The notes: generated by a model not told the origin, from the sequence alone. Shown: positions 31,235 through 40,161, counted from the stretch's first letter. The stretch: 41,939 bases of DNA from Candidatus Moranbacteria bacterium GW2011_GWF2_35_54 (GCA_000990945.1 LBQR01000029.1:1-41939); one strand, 5' to 3'. Made by a program: numbers and translations.

Positions 31235-32050
31235 ATGTCCAGAAAATTTACTTCTAAAAAAATATTTAAAGTTTTGGCAGTTTGCGCAATCGCAATACTG
31301 CTGATACTTTGGAATCCAAATAATTTTTTCAACGGAGTAAGGGGATTTTTTATGGGGGTTACTTTGCCAGTGCAAAAGTTTCTTTCTGCCGGAGCAACTA
31401 AAACCCATTCTTTTGGCCAGGCGATTTATTCTATCGGGAAAATAAAAAAAGAAAATAAATATTTAATGGAGGAAAATTTAAAATTAAGGGCGCAAAATGC
31501 AAAATTTACCGATATCATGAAAGAAAATGAAGATTTACGCAATCAATTAAAAATTTCATCGCGGGAAGAATTCGATTTGGAGCCAGCGCGCATTATCGGG
31601 AAGGATATTTACAACAATGACAGCTGGATATTAATTGATAAAGGCAGGAAAAATGGAATAGAAAAGGGCATGTCAGTGATTGTGGCAGATGGAATTTTAG
31701 TCGGAAAGATTGAAGAAGTTTTTGACTCAACTGCACGCGTAGTTTTCATTACAGAAAAGTTGATGAATATCAATGTTGAGACTGTCGAAACGGGCGCTGT
31801 GGGAGTAGCCAAAGGAGATTATGGACTGGGGCTGATTATGGATTTAGTCTTGCAGACAGATAGTTTAAAAATTGGAGATCGGGTAATTACCTCGGATATC
31901 AGTCAAGATGTTCCCAGGGGACTTTTGGTAGGAGAGATAAGAGAAATCAATTCAGCGCAAAATGATTTATTCCAAAAGGCGGTCATATCTTTGCCGGTAG
32001 ATTTTTTTAAATTAAGATTCGTTTTTGTAATTAAAAATACTAGCCACTGA
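31235..32050 (+). CDS. mreC: Rod-shape determining protein MreC
   Basis: A 271-residue elongasome scaffold: one N-terminal membrane helix (about 11-27), a coiled coil (about 66-105, KIKKENKYLMEENLKLRAQN) and a beta-barrel domain with PARIIGKD, SWILIDKGRKNGIEKGMSVI and GDRVITSDISQDVPRGLLVGEI. Complete. Its stop overlaps the mreD start, so the two are translationally coupled. Confidence 0.94.
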   Translation: MSRKFTSKKIFKVLAVCAIAILLILWNPNNFFNGVRGFFMGVTLPVQKFLSAGATKTHSFGQAIYSIGKIKKENKYLMEENLKLRAQNAKFTDIMKENEDLRNQLKISSREEFDLEPARIIGKDIYNNDSWILIDKGRKNGIEKGMSVIVADGILVGKIEEVFDSTARVVFITEKLMNINVETVETGAVGVAKGDYGLGLIMDLVLQTDSLKIGDRVITSDISQDVPRGLLVGEIREINSAQNDLFQKAVISLPVDFFKLRFVFVIKNTSH

Positions 32051-32595
32051 TGAATAAATTTTTATTAAGAATTTTTGTGATTTTTACAGTTATTTTTATT
32101 CAAATAAATTTTTTGGATTTAATTTTTTTAAAAAATAACTTAATTAACTTATCAATTCTAACTTTGGTTAGCTGGATAGTTATCAGCGGTTTTGAAAAAA
32201 TGTGGATGTGGATTTTTTTACTGGGCTTTTTTAATGACGTATTTTTTGCAGAAAGAATCGGTTTCAATATTTTGTTTTTTATTATTTTTGCGTATTTAAT
32301 CAGTTTTGCTTCAAAAAGTTTTATAATTGAGAGAAAATTGTCTGGCTTTCTGCTGGTAGCCGTTTTTATCTTACTGGGAAGTTTTATGGGAAGTTTTTTG
32401 AATCTTCTGATCGGAGAGCTTAGTTTTTCCAAAGAAATTTTAATTTATGGCGCAAAAAGTTATTTTATAAGCTGGGAAAACTTTATCGGGGCAAATATTT
32501 TTGCGGGAGTTTGTTTTTATGGAATTTATACTTTCATAAATAAAATAGAAAAGCATATTGCCAGAAGCGATAGCAAGCTCAATATATCTTTTTGA
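32050..32595 (+). CDS. mreD: Rod-shape determining protein MreD
   Basis: A 181-residue, very hydrophobic protein with five to six membrane helices and few recognisable motifs. It is identified by its hydropathy, its size and its position directly after mreC and before the PBP2 gene; the start overlaps the mreC stop (TGATG). It works with MreC and PBP2 in the elongation complex. Confidence 0.8.
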   Translation: MNKFLLRIFVIFTVIFIQINFLDLIFLKNNLINLSILTLVSWIVISGFEKMWMWIFLLGFFNDVFFAERIGFNILFFIIFAYLISFASKSFIIERKLSGFLLVAVFILLGSFMGSFLNLLIGELSFSKEILIYGAKSYFISWENFIGANIFAGVCFYGIYTFINKIEKHIARSDSKLNISF

Positions 32596-32604
32596 TTATT
32601 CTCC

Positions 32605-32700
32605 CACAAATTTACAAATCCATTACAAATCTACAAATGTGAAAATATGCTTGTTTTTGGATATTTGTAAATTTGTAGCAGATTTGTAGATTTGCGGTAA
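32605..32700. repeat. ACAAATCTACAAAT-type inverted repeat
   Basis: Words ACAAATTTACAAAT and TACAAATCTACAAAT on the left are complementary to ATTTGTAAATTTGTA and GATTTGTAGATTTG on the right, giving a long AT-rich hairpin between mreD and the PBP2 gene. The same word occurs at 31112-31142 before mreC. Confidence 0.65.
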
Positions 32701-32776
32701 CTTCCAGGTTTAAAGCAAAAACAATAATCTGTTGCTCAATTATGTTAATATTATTATGGGTTAATTGCTGTTTAAT

Positions 32777-34624
32777 ATGAATTTTTATAATAAGAAATAC
32801 AAATTAAAAGTTTCCAAAGAGATTGATGAAATTGCGGATTCAGTTTTGTTAAGTGGCAGGGAGGTGGGCAGAATAGAAGTGCCATTCAATAAAAATCTTT
32901 TAAATGTTTTTTGGTTTGCCATACTTCTGGCCATGATATTCCTCTTTGGCCGGACAGTCTTTTTGGCCGTTGCCAAGGGAGATTATTATCGGGCGGTGGC
33001 AAAAGAAAATAGATTGCGCGTTTCTTATATAAAAGCTCCGCGCGGAAAAATATTTGATCGATCAGGCAATGCTTTGGTGTATAATATTCCAAGTTTGGAT
33101 TTAATTGTGGATGAATTTTCTCCAGAAGCTTTGGAAAAAATCAAGAAAATATTTCCCAACAGATATGAGGAGCTTTTGTTAAATCTAAAAAGTAAAAACA
33201 AGGAAGATAATTTTGTTTTGCTTTTGAAAAATATTAATCAAAAAGAAGCTATGCTGGCGATGGAAAGCTATGAAAAACTTCCTGGCGTTCAAGTCACCAA
33301 GACGGCGATTAGAGATTATTCGGATAGTTTAATTTTTTCTAATGTTATCGGTTATGAAGGAAAGATAAAAAAAGAAGAGTTGGCAGAAAATCCTGATTAT
33401 TTGATCACAGATTCAATCGGCAAGAGAGGCTTGGAAAAGTATTATGAAAAAGATTTACGGGGGACTCCTGGAAAAATTAATGTAGAGGTGGACTCCATGG
33501 GGCACGTAGCCAGAGAATTGGGGGTAATTAACCCAGAGTCCGGAAGCGATTTGGTGCTTAATATTGACAGCCAATTGCAAAAAAAAATATTTGATAGCTT
33601 AACTGGTGTTTTGGAAAAAGAAAATTTAAAAGCCGGAGCCGCGGTAGCACTGGATCCTCGAAGCGGGGCAGTTTTGGCTATGGTGAGTGTTCCCAGTTTT
33701 GATAACAATTTATTTGCCAAAGGTATTTCCAATGAAGATTATGCAAATATTTTGAATAATGAAAACAAGCCGATGTTCAACAGGGCAATTGCTGGAGAAT
33801 ATGCTCCTGGTTCGACGCTTAAACCAGTGATGGCTTCGGCAGCACTTACAGAAGGCGTGATAAGTCCCAGCACCCAGATAGAAAGCAAAGGAGGAATTAG
33901 TGTAGGGAATTGGTTTTTTGGAGATTGGAAAGCACATGGATTTACGGATGTAAAAAAAGCCTTGGCTGTTTCAAGCGATGTATTTTTTTATTCAGTGGGT
34001 GGAGGCTATGGATCTATTCGCGGAATGGGGGTGGATAAGATAAAAAAATATGCCAATTTGTTTGGCTATGGAGAAATGTCGGGTATTGATTTGCCAGGAG
34101 AAGCAAATGGATTTTTGCCGACGGAAAAATGGAAGGAAGAGACGTTTAATGAAAAGTGGTATATTGGCAATACTTACCATGCTTCTATCGGACAGGGGTA
34201 TATAACCGCCACTCCACTTCAAATTGCCAACAGTGTATCTGTAGTGGCTAACGGAGGCACACTTTATCGTCCGAGGTTAGTTTCTCAAATCCAGAAATTG
34301 GATAAAACTATTTATAATAAATCAGAAGTGATAAGAAGTGGGTTTATTAATGCGGATATTTTAAAAACAGTTAGGGAGGGTATGCGCATGACAGTAACAG
34401 AAGGAACTGCGCAAATGCTTAAGACCTTGCCAGTAGCAGTAGCGGGAAAAACCGGAACAGCTCAGTTTGGTAATGAAAAAAAGGCGCATGGTTGGTTTGT
34501 ATCTTTTGCTCCTTATGAAAATCCGGAAATCGTAATGGTAGTTTTGGTTGAAGGGCAAGAAGAGAGTGGGTTTAACGCTGTGCCTGTGACCAACGAGGTT
34601 TACAATTGGTATTTTTCGAGGTAA
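32777..34624 (+). CDS. mrdA: Penicillin-binding protein 2 (peptidoglycan transpeptidase)
   Basis: A 615-residue class B PBP. One membrane helix (about 37-60) is followed by the dimerisation domain (KAPRGKIFDRSGNALVYN) and the transpeptidase domain. The active-site motifs are STLK (in YAPGSTLKPVM), SSD in place of SxN, and KTGTAQ. ATG 32777 is chosen; a TTG four codons upstream is the alternative. It completes the mreBCD-PBP2 set; the SEDS partner is not adjacent, although an FtsW-like gene begins at 41262. Confidence 0.94.
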   Translation: MNFYNKKYKLKVSKEIDEIADSVLLSGREVGRIEVPFNKNLLNVFWFAILLAMIFLFGRTVFLAVAKGDYYRAVAKENRLRVSYIKAPRGKIFDRSGNALVYNIPSLDLIVDEFSPEALEKIKKIFPNRYEELLLNLKSKNKEDNFVLLLKNINQKEAMLAMESYEKLPGVQVTKTAIRDYSDSLIFSNVIGYEGKIKKEELAENPDYLITDSIGKRGLEKYYEKDLRGTPGKINVEVDSMGHVARELGVINPESGSDLVLNIDSQLQKKIFDSLTGVLEKENLKAGAAVALDPRSGAVLAMVSVPSFDNNLFAKGISNEDYANILNNENKPMFNRAIAGEYAPGSTLKPVMASAALTEGVISPSTQIESKGGISVGNWFFGDWKAHGFTDVKKALAVSSDVFFYSVGGGYGSIRGMGVDKIKKYANLFGYGEMSGIDLPGEANGFLPTEKWKEETFNEKWYIGNTYHASIGQGYITATPLQIANSVSVVANGGTLYRPRLVSQIQKLDKTIYNKSEVIRSGFINADILKTVREGMRMTVTEGTAQMLKTLPVAVAGKTGTAQFGNEKKAHGWFVSFAPYENPEIVMVVLVEGQEESGFNAVPVTNEVYNWYFSR

Positions 34625-34689
34625 GCTTTATATAGAAAATTAAATTGGATAATTAGATAATACCAAATCAACTTAAATACTGCTAGTAT

Positions 34690-34740
34690 GTCATTCCGAG
34701 TGAAGTGAGTCCGACCCTAAGGAGGATGAACGGAATCGAG
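34690..34740. repeat. Family A-like repeat end next to inverted repeat R1
   Basis: TGTCATTCCGAGTGAAGTGAG, then GGAGGATGAACGGAATCGAGGAATCT, a relative of family A with a different middle. R2 at 37485-37576 is followed by a shorter version ending TCGGAATGACA. Confidence 0.6.
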
Positions 34741-34832
34741 GAATCTAATCTTAGATCTTTGCGCCACCGCTAAAGCTATAGCGACACGCGGTCGACTTCA
34801 TTTCTCCGCCAGCTGGCGGATCAATTCCGCTC
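34741..34832. repeat. Inverted repeat R1 (92 bp, identical to R2)
   Basis: Every one of 92 bases matches the reverse complement of 37485-37576. It contains TAAAGCTATAGCGACACGCG and CCGCCAGCTGGCGG. The pair encloses the polyprenyl synthase, ispG and rpmB genes. Confidence 0.95.
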
Positions 34833-34867
34833 GATTTAGTTTTATTTGGTATAAGAAGTCTCTAAAT

Positions 34868-35938
34868 ATGGATATTAAAGAAGAATTAAAAAAGTTTCAA
34901 GATAAAGTTAATCCTGAATTAAAGGTATTTTTTGATAAAAACATAAAAGATTCCAAGGAAAATAATTTTATTACTACGGAGGCTTTGAAACAAGTAAAAA
35001 AAATAACTTTATCGGGAGGCAAAAGACTTCGACCAGCCTTGATGTATTGGAGTTATTTGGGCGTGGGCGGTCAAAATAGGAAAGAGATAATTAAAACATC
35101 AATTAGTATTGAGCTAATCCATATGTTTTTATTAATTCATGATGACATCATAGACAATGATTCCAAGCGGCATGGCGTAGAGACAATTCATTCTAGATAT
35201 AATAAAATAGGAAAAATTATTGCTAAAGAGAAAAGAGATTCTGTGCATTTTGGAAATTCGATGGGCATTGTAGTGGGGGATATAGTATGTGCATTGGGAA
35301 ATCAAGTGCTTTTTAAATCTAAATTTAATGCTGAATTGGTAATAAAAGCCCTGGATCAATTGCAAAGTATTATAGCGCGAGTAGCGGTAGGAGAGGCGCA
35401 GGATGTTTTTATCGAACACAAGCGAATGGCCAGTGAAAAAGAAGTTCTTGATATGTATAAAAATAAAACAGCTAAATATACAATTGAAGGACCATTGCAT
35501 CTGGGCGCTATTTTGGGCGGAGCGAGCGACAAATTATTAAATAAAATTAGTGAGTTTGCTGTGCCAGTGGGAATTGCTTTTCAAATTCAGGATGATATAT
35601 TGGGAATTTTTGGCAATGAGAAAAAAATAGGCAAACCGGTGGGTTCTGATATTCGAGAAGGCAAGCAGACTATTTTAGTAGTGCGGGCTTTAAAAAATGC
35701 CAGCAAAAAACAAAAAGAAGTTTTAAATAGATTATTGGGCAAGAAAGATATTAGTGAAGTTGAAATAGAAGAATTTAGAAAAATTATTCGTGAAACAGAG
35801 GCTTTGGATTATTCTAATATTTTAGCTCAAAAATTAATCAAAGAAGGCAAAGAGGCTTTGCACAACATTGGTTTTAATAAAGAAAGTGAAAAAACACTTT
35901 TGGCTTTGGCAGACTATATGACACAGCGAGAAATATAG
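34868..35938 (+). CDS. Polyprenyl (isoprenyl) diphosphate synthase
   Basis: A 356-residue all-helical prenyltransferase that condenses isopentenyl diphosphate units into a chain. The first aspartate-rich motif is HDDIIDND (about 95-102), after GGKRLRPAL; the second is QIQDDILGIFGNEKKIGKPVGSD with the conserved KxxGxDxxEGKxT continuation. Product length cannot be told from sequence alone. It lies next to ispG inside the R1-R2 inverted repeats and probably supplies the lipid carrier for cell-wall synthesis. Confidence 0.92.
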   Translation: MDIKEELKKFQDKVNPELKVFFDKNIKDSKENNFITTEALKQVKKITLSGGKRLRPALMYWSYLGVGGQNRKEIIKTSISIELIHMFLLIHDDIIDNDSKRHGVETIHSRYNKIGKIIAKEKRDSVHFGNSMGIVVGDIVCALGNQVLFKSKFNAELVIKALDQLQSIIARVAVGEAQDVFIEHKRMASEKEVLDMYKNKTAKYTIEGPLHLGAILGGASDKLLNKISEFAVPVGIAFQIQDDILGIFGNEKKIGKPVGSDIREGKQTILVVRALKNASKKQKEVLNRLLGKKDISEVEIEEFRKIIRETEALDYSNILAQKLIKEGKEALHNIGFNKESEKTLLALADYMTQREI

Positions 35939-35964
35939 ATTTAAAAAATTATCTTTAAAATTAT

Positions 35965-37020
35965 ATGATAAAAAGAAAAAAAACTAGAAAAATAAAAGTA
36001 GGTAATGTTTTTATCGGGGGAGATGCTCCAGTGGCTATTCAATCGATGTGTAATACCGATACCCGCGATGTCGAGGCGACTGTGGCTCAAATTAAAAAAC
36101 TTATTCAAGCGGGGTGTGAAATCATCCGAGTAGCGGTGCCTGATATGGAGGCGGCCAGGGCAATTGGAGAAATAAAGAAGCAAATCAATATTCCGATTGT
36201 GGCCGATATCCATTTTTCGGCTGAGTATGCGTTAGAAGCTATCAATCAAGGAATTGATAAACTGAGAATTAATCCAGCCAATATCGGAAGCAAGGAAAAA
36301 ATTAAAATGTTGGTGGTGGCTTGCAAAGAAAAAAATATTCCTATTAGAATTGGAATTAACGGCGGCGCGATAGAAAAGAGTATCTTGGAAAAATATAATG
36401 GAGAGGTTACTCCCGAGGGAATGGTTGAATCAGCGATGGAAAATATTAAATTATTGGAAGAAAATGATTTTTTTGATATCGCTATTTCTCTTAAAGCTAA
36501 CGATGTCGAGAGAACAGTTGAGGCCTATCGGTTACTTTCTAAAAAAGTAGACTACCCCTTGCATATCGGCATAACTGAGGCTGGAACAATTTTTAGAGGA
36601 ACTGTTGTTTCTGCAGTAGGATTTGGAATAATATTATACGATGGAATTGGCGATACTATCAGAGTTTCTCTAACCGCTGATCCAGTCGAAGAAATAAAAG
36701 TGGCTTGGGAAATTCTTAAATCTTTGGGACTGAGGAAAAGAGGCATTTCGGTAACGAGCTGTCCAACTTGTGGAAGAACTCAAATTGATATAATAAAATT
36801 AGCCAATGAAGTAGAGAGACTGCTAGCGGGCAAAGAAAAAGATATTCGCGTGGCGGTGATGGGTTGCGTAGTAAATGGTCCAGGAGAAGCTAGGGAAGCC
36901 GATTTAGCAATAGTAGGGGGCGCAGGCGTGGGATTAATTGTGAAAAAAGGAGAGATTATAAAGAAGGTGGATGAAAAAGATTTACTGATTGAATTTATGA
37001 AAGAGATAGAAAAATTTTAA
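35965..37020 (+). CDS. ispG: (E)-4-hydroxy-3-methylbut-2-enyl-diphosphate synthase IspG
   Basis: A 351-residue 4Fe-4S enzyme of the MEP isoprenoid pathway. The TIM-barrel part has VAIQSMCNTDTRD, PIVADIHFS and RINPANIGS; the iron-sulfur ligands are in TSCPTCGRTQID and GCVVNGPGEA. The protein is full length. It begins 26 bases after the polyprenyl synthase gene, so the two may be co-transcribed. Other MEP genes are not in the window. Confidence 0.96.
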   Translation: MIKRKKTRKIKVGNVFIGGDAPVAIQSMCNTDTRDVEATVAQIKKLIQAGCEIIRVAVPDMEAARAIGEIKKQINIPIVADIHFSAEYALEAINQGIDKLRINPANIGSKEKIKMLVVACKEKNIPIRIGINGGAIEKSILEKYNGEVTPEGMVESAMENIKLLEENDFFDIAISLKANDVERTVEAYRLLSKKVDYPLHIGITEAGTIFRGTVVSAVGFGIILYDGIGDTIRVSLTADPVEEIKVAWEILKSLGLRKRGISVTSCPTCGRTQIDIIKLANEVERLLAGKEKDIRVAVMGCVVNGPGEAREADLAIVGGAGVGLIVKKGEIIKKVDEKDLLIEFMKEIEKF

Positions 37021-37050
37021 ACCCGTCAGTCGCGACCGACAGGTTTAAAA
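37016..37050. repeat. TTTAAACC-type palindrome after ispG
   Basis: TTTAAACCCGTC, AGTCGCGACC, then GACAGGTTTAAAA; the arms pair almost throughout, and the palindrome includes the ispG stop codon. Confidence 0.65.
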
Positions 37051-37090
37051 ATAGTTTATAGCTTGTAGGCTATAGCTTTTAGCTTAAAAA

Positions 37091-37127
37091 ATAAAACCTC
37101 TGGAATTTATCAGAGGTTTTGTTTTAT
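37091..37127. terminator. Bidirectional terminator between ispG and rpmB
   Basis: AAAACCTCTG and CAGAGGTTTT stem with an 8-base loop, T-rich on both strands, placed between two convergent genes. Confidence 0.8.
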
Positions 37128-37145
37128 TATAAAGTATTTTTAAAT

Positions 37146-37316
37146 TTAAGCTTTATTCATAGTACGGATACATCTGGTACAGACTTTTTTCTTTTGTCCG
37201 TCAATTTTCTTTTGTTGAATATTAACTTTAAATTTTCGCTTAGTCGCAATATTAGAATGACTTCTGGAATGTCCAGTAGCGGTTCCTCTAGCACAAATTT
37301 CACAAGTTCTACTCAT
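37146..37316 (-). CDS. rpmB: Ribosomal protein L28
   Basis: A 56-residue L28 with four cysteines (CEIC and CTRC), the zinc-binding form. The conserved [21 protein letters not shown] segment makes the assignment secure. The ATG at 37316 gives the normal start MSRTCEIC; an upstream in-frame ATG at 37334 adds an unlikely MFCNIL. It is the only conserved gene here on the minus strand, and it lies inside the R1-R2 segment. Confidence 0.95.
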   Translation of the reverse strand: MSRTCEICARGTATGHSRSHSNIATKRKFKVNIQQKKIDGQKKKVCTRCIRTMNKA

Positions 37317-37484
37317 AAGTATGTTACAGAACAAATATTAACCACCGGCAGTATTTGGATGATTTATGTCCTTAAATTAGTTTGCTTATTTACAAGATTT
37401 AGATTATCATAATAGATGTATTTTGTAAAGAGAAATTAAATAAAACTAAATTAACTAAATTTATTCTATAACATTGGTCATCTT

Positions 37485-37576
37485 GAGCGGAATTGATCCG
37501 CCAGCTGGCGGAGAAATGAAGTCGACCGCGTGTCGCTATAGCTTTAGCGGTGGCGCAAAGATCTAAGATTAGATTC
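37485..37576. repeat. Inverted repeat R2 (92 bp, identical to R1)
   Basis: The exact reverse complement of 34741-34832. It ends 24 bases before the site-2 protease ATG, and an open frame running through it into that gene (from 37550) is a by-product. Confidence 0.95.
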
Positions 37577-37600
37577 TTCACTCGGAATGACACGCTTTTT

Positions 37601-38302
37601 ATGTCTGGAGAAGTTATATTAATTATATTCCAAGTAGCAATATTAATAATGTCAGTGGTTATCCATGAAGTGGCGCATGGAGTGATGGCGCTTAAGTTAG
37701 GCGACCCGACAGCTAAATATGCGGGCAGATTGACACTAAATCCAATTAATCATTTTGATTTATGGGGATCATTTATCGTGCCATTTTTTATGATAATAAC
37801 TTTTAATTTCGGTTTCGGCTGGGCCAAGCCGGTGCCCTATAATCCTTATAATCTGAGAGATCAAAAAAAAGGACCAGCCTGGGTGGCGTTGGCAGGACCA
37901 GCTTCCAACATAATAACTGCAATAATTTTTGCTATTGGCGCCAAGTTTATCCCGCTTAGTTATTCGAGCAAGTTGGACATAGCTAGTAATATGTTTAATT
38001 TTAATGAGCTAGGCATTCTTCTTTCAGGATCGTTTGCGGCTATATTTTTTTGGTTGTTTGTGATGATTTTGACTATTAATGTTTTTCTGGCAGTTTTTAA
38101 TCTGATTCCTATTCCGCCGCTAGACGGTTCTAAATTATTGTTTGCTTTTACCAATATAAGCGAACAGAAAAAAATGGCTATGGAGCAATACGGATTTATT
38201 GTTTTATTATTTTTCATATTTTTTCTTTCCGCTCCTTTGGGTTACTTTTTGAGTTTTATTTTGTCTTTATTTTTCAAATATATTGTCGGTATAACAATTT
38301 AG
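37601..38302 (+). CDS. Site-2 protease family M50 metalloprotease
   Basis: A 233-residue membrane protease with about six helices. The zinc motif is HEVAH (about residues 22-26, in VVIHEVAHGVMALKLGD), and the third ligand is in NLIPIPPLDGSKLL. It has no PDZ domain, as in the rhomboid-neighbour/YwhC-like subgroup. It cleaves substrates within the membrane; the substrate is unknown. ATG 37601 is used because everything upstream is repeat R2. Confidence 0.9.
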   Translation: MSGEVILIIFQVAILIMSVVIHEVAHGVMALKLGDPTAKYAGRLTLNPINHFDLWGSFIVPFFMIITFNFGFGWAKPVPYNPYNLRDQKKGPAWVALAGPASNIITAIIFAIGAKFIPLSYSSKLDIASNMFNFNELGILLSGSFAAIFFWLFVMILTINVFLAVFNLIPIPPLDGSKLLFAFTNISEQKKMAMEQYGFIVLLFFIFFLSAPLGYFLSFILSLFFKYIVGITI

Positions 38303-38303
38303 A

Positions 38304-38372
38304 TTAGGAATTTGAGAATGTAGAAATGTAGGAATTTGAGAATATAGGAATGTATGAATTTAAGAATGGAAG
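38304..38372. repeat. GAATTTGAGAATGTAG-type short-word repeat
   Basis: A roughly 10-base period of GAATTTRAGAATRTAG words repeated about six times. The same type occurs at 2287-2335 after rplK and at 39401-39435 after the glycosyltransferase. Confidence 0.6.
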
Positions 38373-38444
38373 AATTTTAAAATTGTAATGCAGTCTATGT
38401 GCAGGTTTCGCAGTAGTTTTAACTATTAGAATTTAATAAAGAAT

Positions 38445-39398
38445 ATGCAAGAAGTTAATCAAGAAAATAAAATAAAAATTTCAGTAGTGGTCCCGATTTA
38501 TAATGAAGAAGGAAATGTTAAAGAACTGCATAGCCGAATTTTTGAAGAATGCCAAAAGTTAGGAAAAAGTTTTGAAATAATTTTTATTGACGATGGTTCT
38601 AAGGACAGAACAGCAGAGATGTGCGAAAAACTTAGCCCCCTAAAATTGATTAAATTTCGCAAAAATTATGGACAAACGGCTGCCTTTGATGCTGGCTTTC
38701 AAGAGGCTAAGGGCGAAGTGATAATAACGATGGATGGAGATTTGCAAAACGACCCGGCTGATATGGGCAAGTTATTGGAAAAAATAGAAGAGGGATATGA
38801 TGTGGTTAGTGGTTGGCGGCACAAACGCAAAGATTCACTGAGCAAAAAAATATTTTCTCGAGGGGCCAATCTTCTTCGCAAAATTCTTATTGAAGATAAT
38901 ATCCATGATAGCGGTTGCAGCCTCAAAGCTTATAAGCGGGAATGCTTCAATGATCTGGAGCTTTTTGGAGAGATGCATCGTTTCATCCCGGCTCTTTTGG
39001 AAATGGATGGATTTAAAGTGGCGGAAGTAAAAGTCTCTCACCATCACCGAATTCATGGAGTGACTAAATATAATTGGAAGAGAGCTTTTAAGGGATTTGT
39101 GGATATGGTTTCAATTTGGTTTTGGCGAAGATTTGCGGCTCGGCCATTGCATCTTTTTGGCGCTAGCGGAATGATCCTATCGATATTAGGAGGAGGAATT
39201 TTGGCTTGGATGTTTGTGGAAAAAGTTTTTCTAGGGGCATCTTTGCAAGAAAGAATTTGGCCGATAATTGGAGTAATGTTTGTCTTGGTGGGAGTACAAC
39301 TTTTTATCTCCGGACTTCTGGCGGATATTTTAATCAAAAATTATTTCAAGGCCAAAAACCATCGTGGATATTATATTAAAGAGATTAGCAATAACTAA
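38445..39398 (+). CDS. Family 2 glycosyltransferase (DPM1/ArnC-like)
   Basis: A 317-residue enzyme. The GT-A domain has VVPIYNEEGNV, FIDDGSKDRT and the metal-binding ITMDGDLQNDP; SGWRHKRKDS and HDSGCSLKAYKRECF follow. Two C-terminal membrane helices (about 236-258 and 273-297) anchor it. This layout is typical of enzymes that load a sugar onto a polyprenyl phosphate, fitting the polyprenyl synthase 3 kb upstream. The exact sugar is unknown. Confidence 0.9.
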   Translation: MQEVNQENKIKISVVVPIYNEEGNVKELHSRIFEECQKLGKSFEIIFIDDGSKDRTAEMCEKLSPLKLIKFRKNYGQTAAFDAGFQEAKGEVIITMDGDLQNDPADMGKLLEKIEEGYDVVSGWRHKRKDSLSKKIFSRGANLLRKILIEDNIHDSGCSLKAYKRECFNDLELFGEMHRFIPALLEMDGFKVAEVKVSHHHRIHGVTKYNWKRAFKGFVDMVSIWFWRRFAARPLHLFGASGMILSILGGGILAWMFVEKVFLGASLQERIWPIIGVMFVLVGVQLFISGLLADILIKNYFKAKNHRGYYIKEISNN

Positions 39399-39457
39399 GA
39401 TTTGAGAAGTCAGGAATTTGAGAATTTAGGAACTACAAATGTGTGTATGACATAAAT

Positions 39458-39487
39458 ACTCCCTCTAATTTTGAGGGAGTTTTTTTT
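39458..39487 (+). terminator. Terminator after the glycosyltransferase
   Basis: ACTCCCTC and GAGGGAGT with a 7-base loop, then TTTTTTT. Confidence 0.9.
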
Positions 39488-39509
39488 GGTTTTTTTGGGG
39501 TTTAAAATA

Positions 39510-39538
39510 TTGACAAAATAGCGTTTTTGGTGTATGAT
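39510..39538 (+). promoter_or_regulatory. Promoter of the lipoprotein gene
   Basis: TTGACA (39510-39515), 17 bases, TATGAT (39533-39538) with TG before the -10 box. It is one of the best consensus matches in the window. Confidence 0.8.
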
Positions 39539-39598
39539 GTAAAGTTATGGAATTTTGGAGCGTTATTTAATTTAAACTCAACAATATAGGTGATGAAT

Positions 39599-39973
39599 AT
39601 GAAAAAGTCCATGTTTTCAGCAGTATCTCGAATTTTCATTTGTTTATTTCTCGCGGTAATTTCCAGCGGTTGCGGGAAAAACGGTCCCCTGGGAGCGTTT
39701 AGCGCCTATACTGGGATCGGGTATCCCAGCGACAAAGAAATCGCTGAAAGCTTTGAAACGAGATGCCTGACGCTGGAAAGGTATGAAGATCGCGGGAAGT
39801 TTGCTCATTTCATGCAGTTTGAAGATGGATTTTATCTGCATGTAAACGATGCTCATTTGTATAAGGTGGGTAGATCATACCTGATGGAAGTCTCCCCATT
39901 TTTTGGCAAAAAAGGGATTGTGAGTTTCGATGAGCAAGTTGGGAAAACGCCCCCCAGAGCTTGTCGGAAATAA
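39599..39973 (+). CDS. Small putative lipoprotein, unknown
   Basis: A 124-residue exported protein. A basic start and a hydrophobic stretch (ISRIFICLFLAV-like) lead to ISSGCGK, an acceptable lipobox with Cys near residue 25. The mature part has two further cysteines, aromatic residues and no known domain. ATG 39599 is preceded by AGGTGATG; earlier starts at 39590 and 39593 would overlap that site. It has its own strong promoter and terminator. The codons are more GC-rich than in the neighbours, which hints at separate origin. Confidence 0.7.
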   Translation: MKKSMFSAVSRIFICLFLAVISSGCGKNGPLGAFSAYTGIGYPSDKEIAESFETRCLTLERYEDRGKFAHFMQFEDGFYLHVNDAHLYKVGRSYLMEVSPFFGKKGIVSFDEQVGKTPPRACRK

Positions 39974-39997
39974 AAGAGATGCGCAATGCGTGTCTCG

Positions 39998-40036
39998 AAA
40001 AAGGAGCTTGTCGAAATTTCGATAGCTCCTTTTTAA
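39998..40036 (+). terminator. Terminator after the lipoprotein gene
   Basis: AAAAAGGAGC and GCTCCTTTTT form the stem; the loop contains the palindrome TCGAAATTTCGA. Confidence 0.85.
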
Positions 40037-40069
40037 ATTTGATAAAAAATGGTAAGATAAAATACATAA

Positions 40070-40155
40070 AACACATAACATGAAGCATATGTACAATTTA
40101 TATATTGTTTGTTTTATGTTGTATGCTATATGCTCCATGTTTTATGTTCTATGAA
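40070..40155. repeat. CATAAAACATA-type inverted words before trmD
   Basis: ACATAAAACACATAACATGAAG on one side and CATGTTTTATGTTCTATG on the other form an AT-rich inverted repeat. Related words occur at 18826-18860. Confidence 0.55.
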
Positions 40156-40161
40156 TAATTT

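Noticed and set aside
37119-37412. Plus-strand frame of 97 codons
   Set aside because: It is antisense to rpmB, which is certain.
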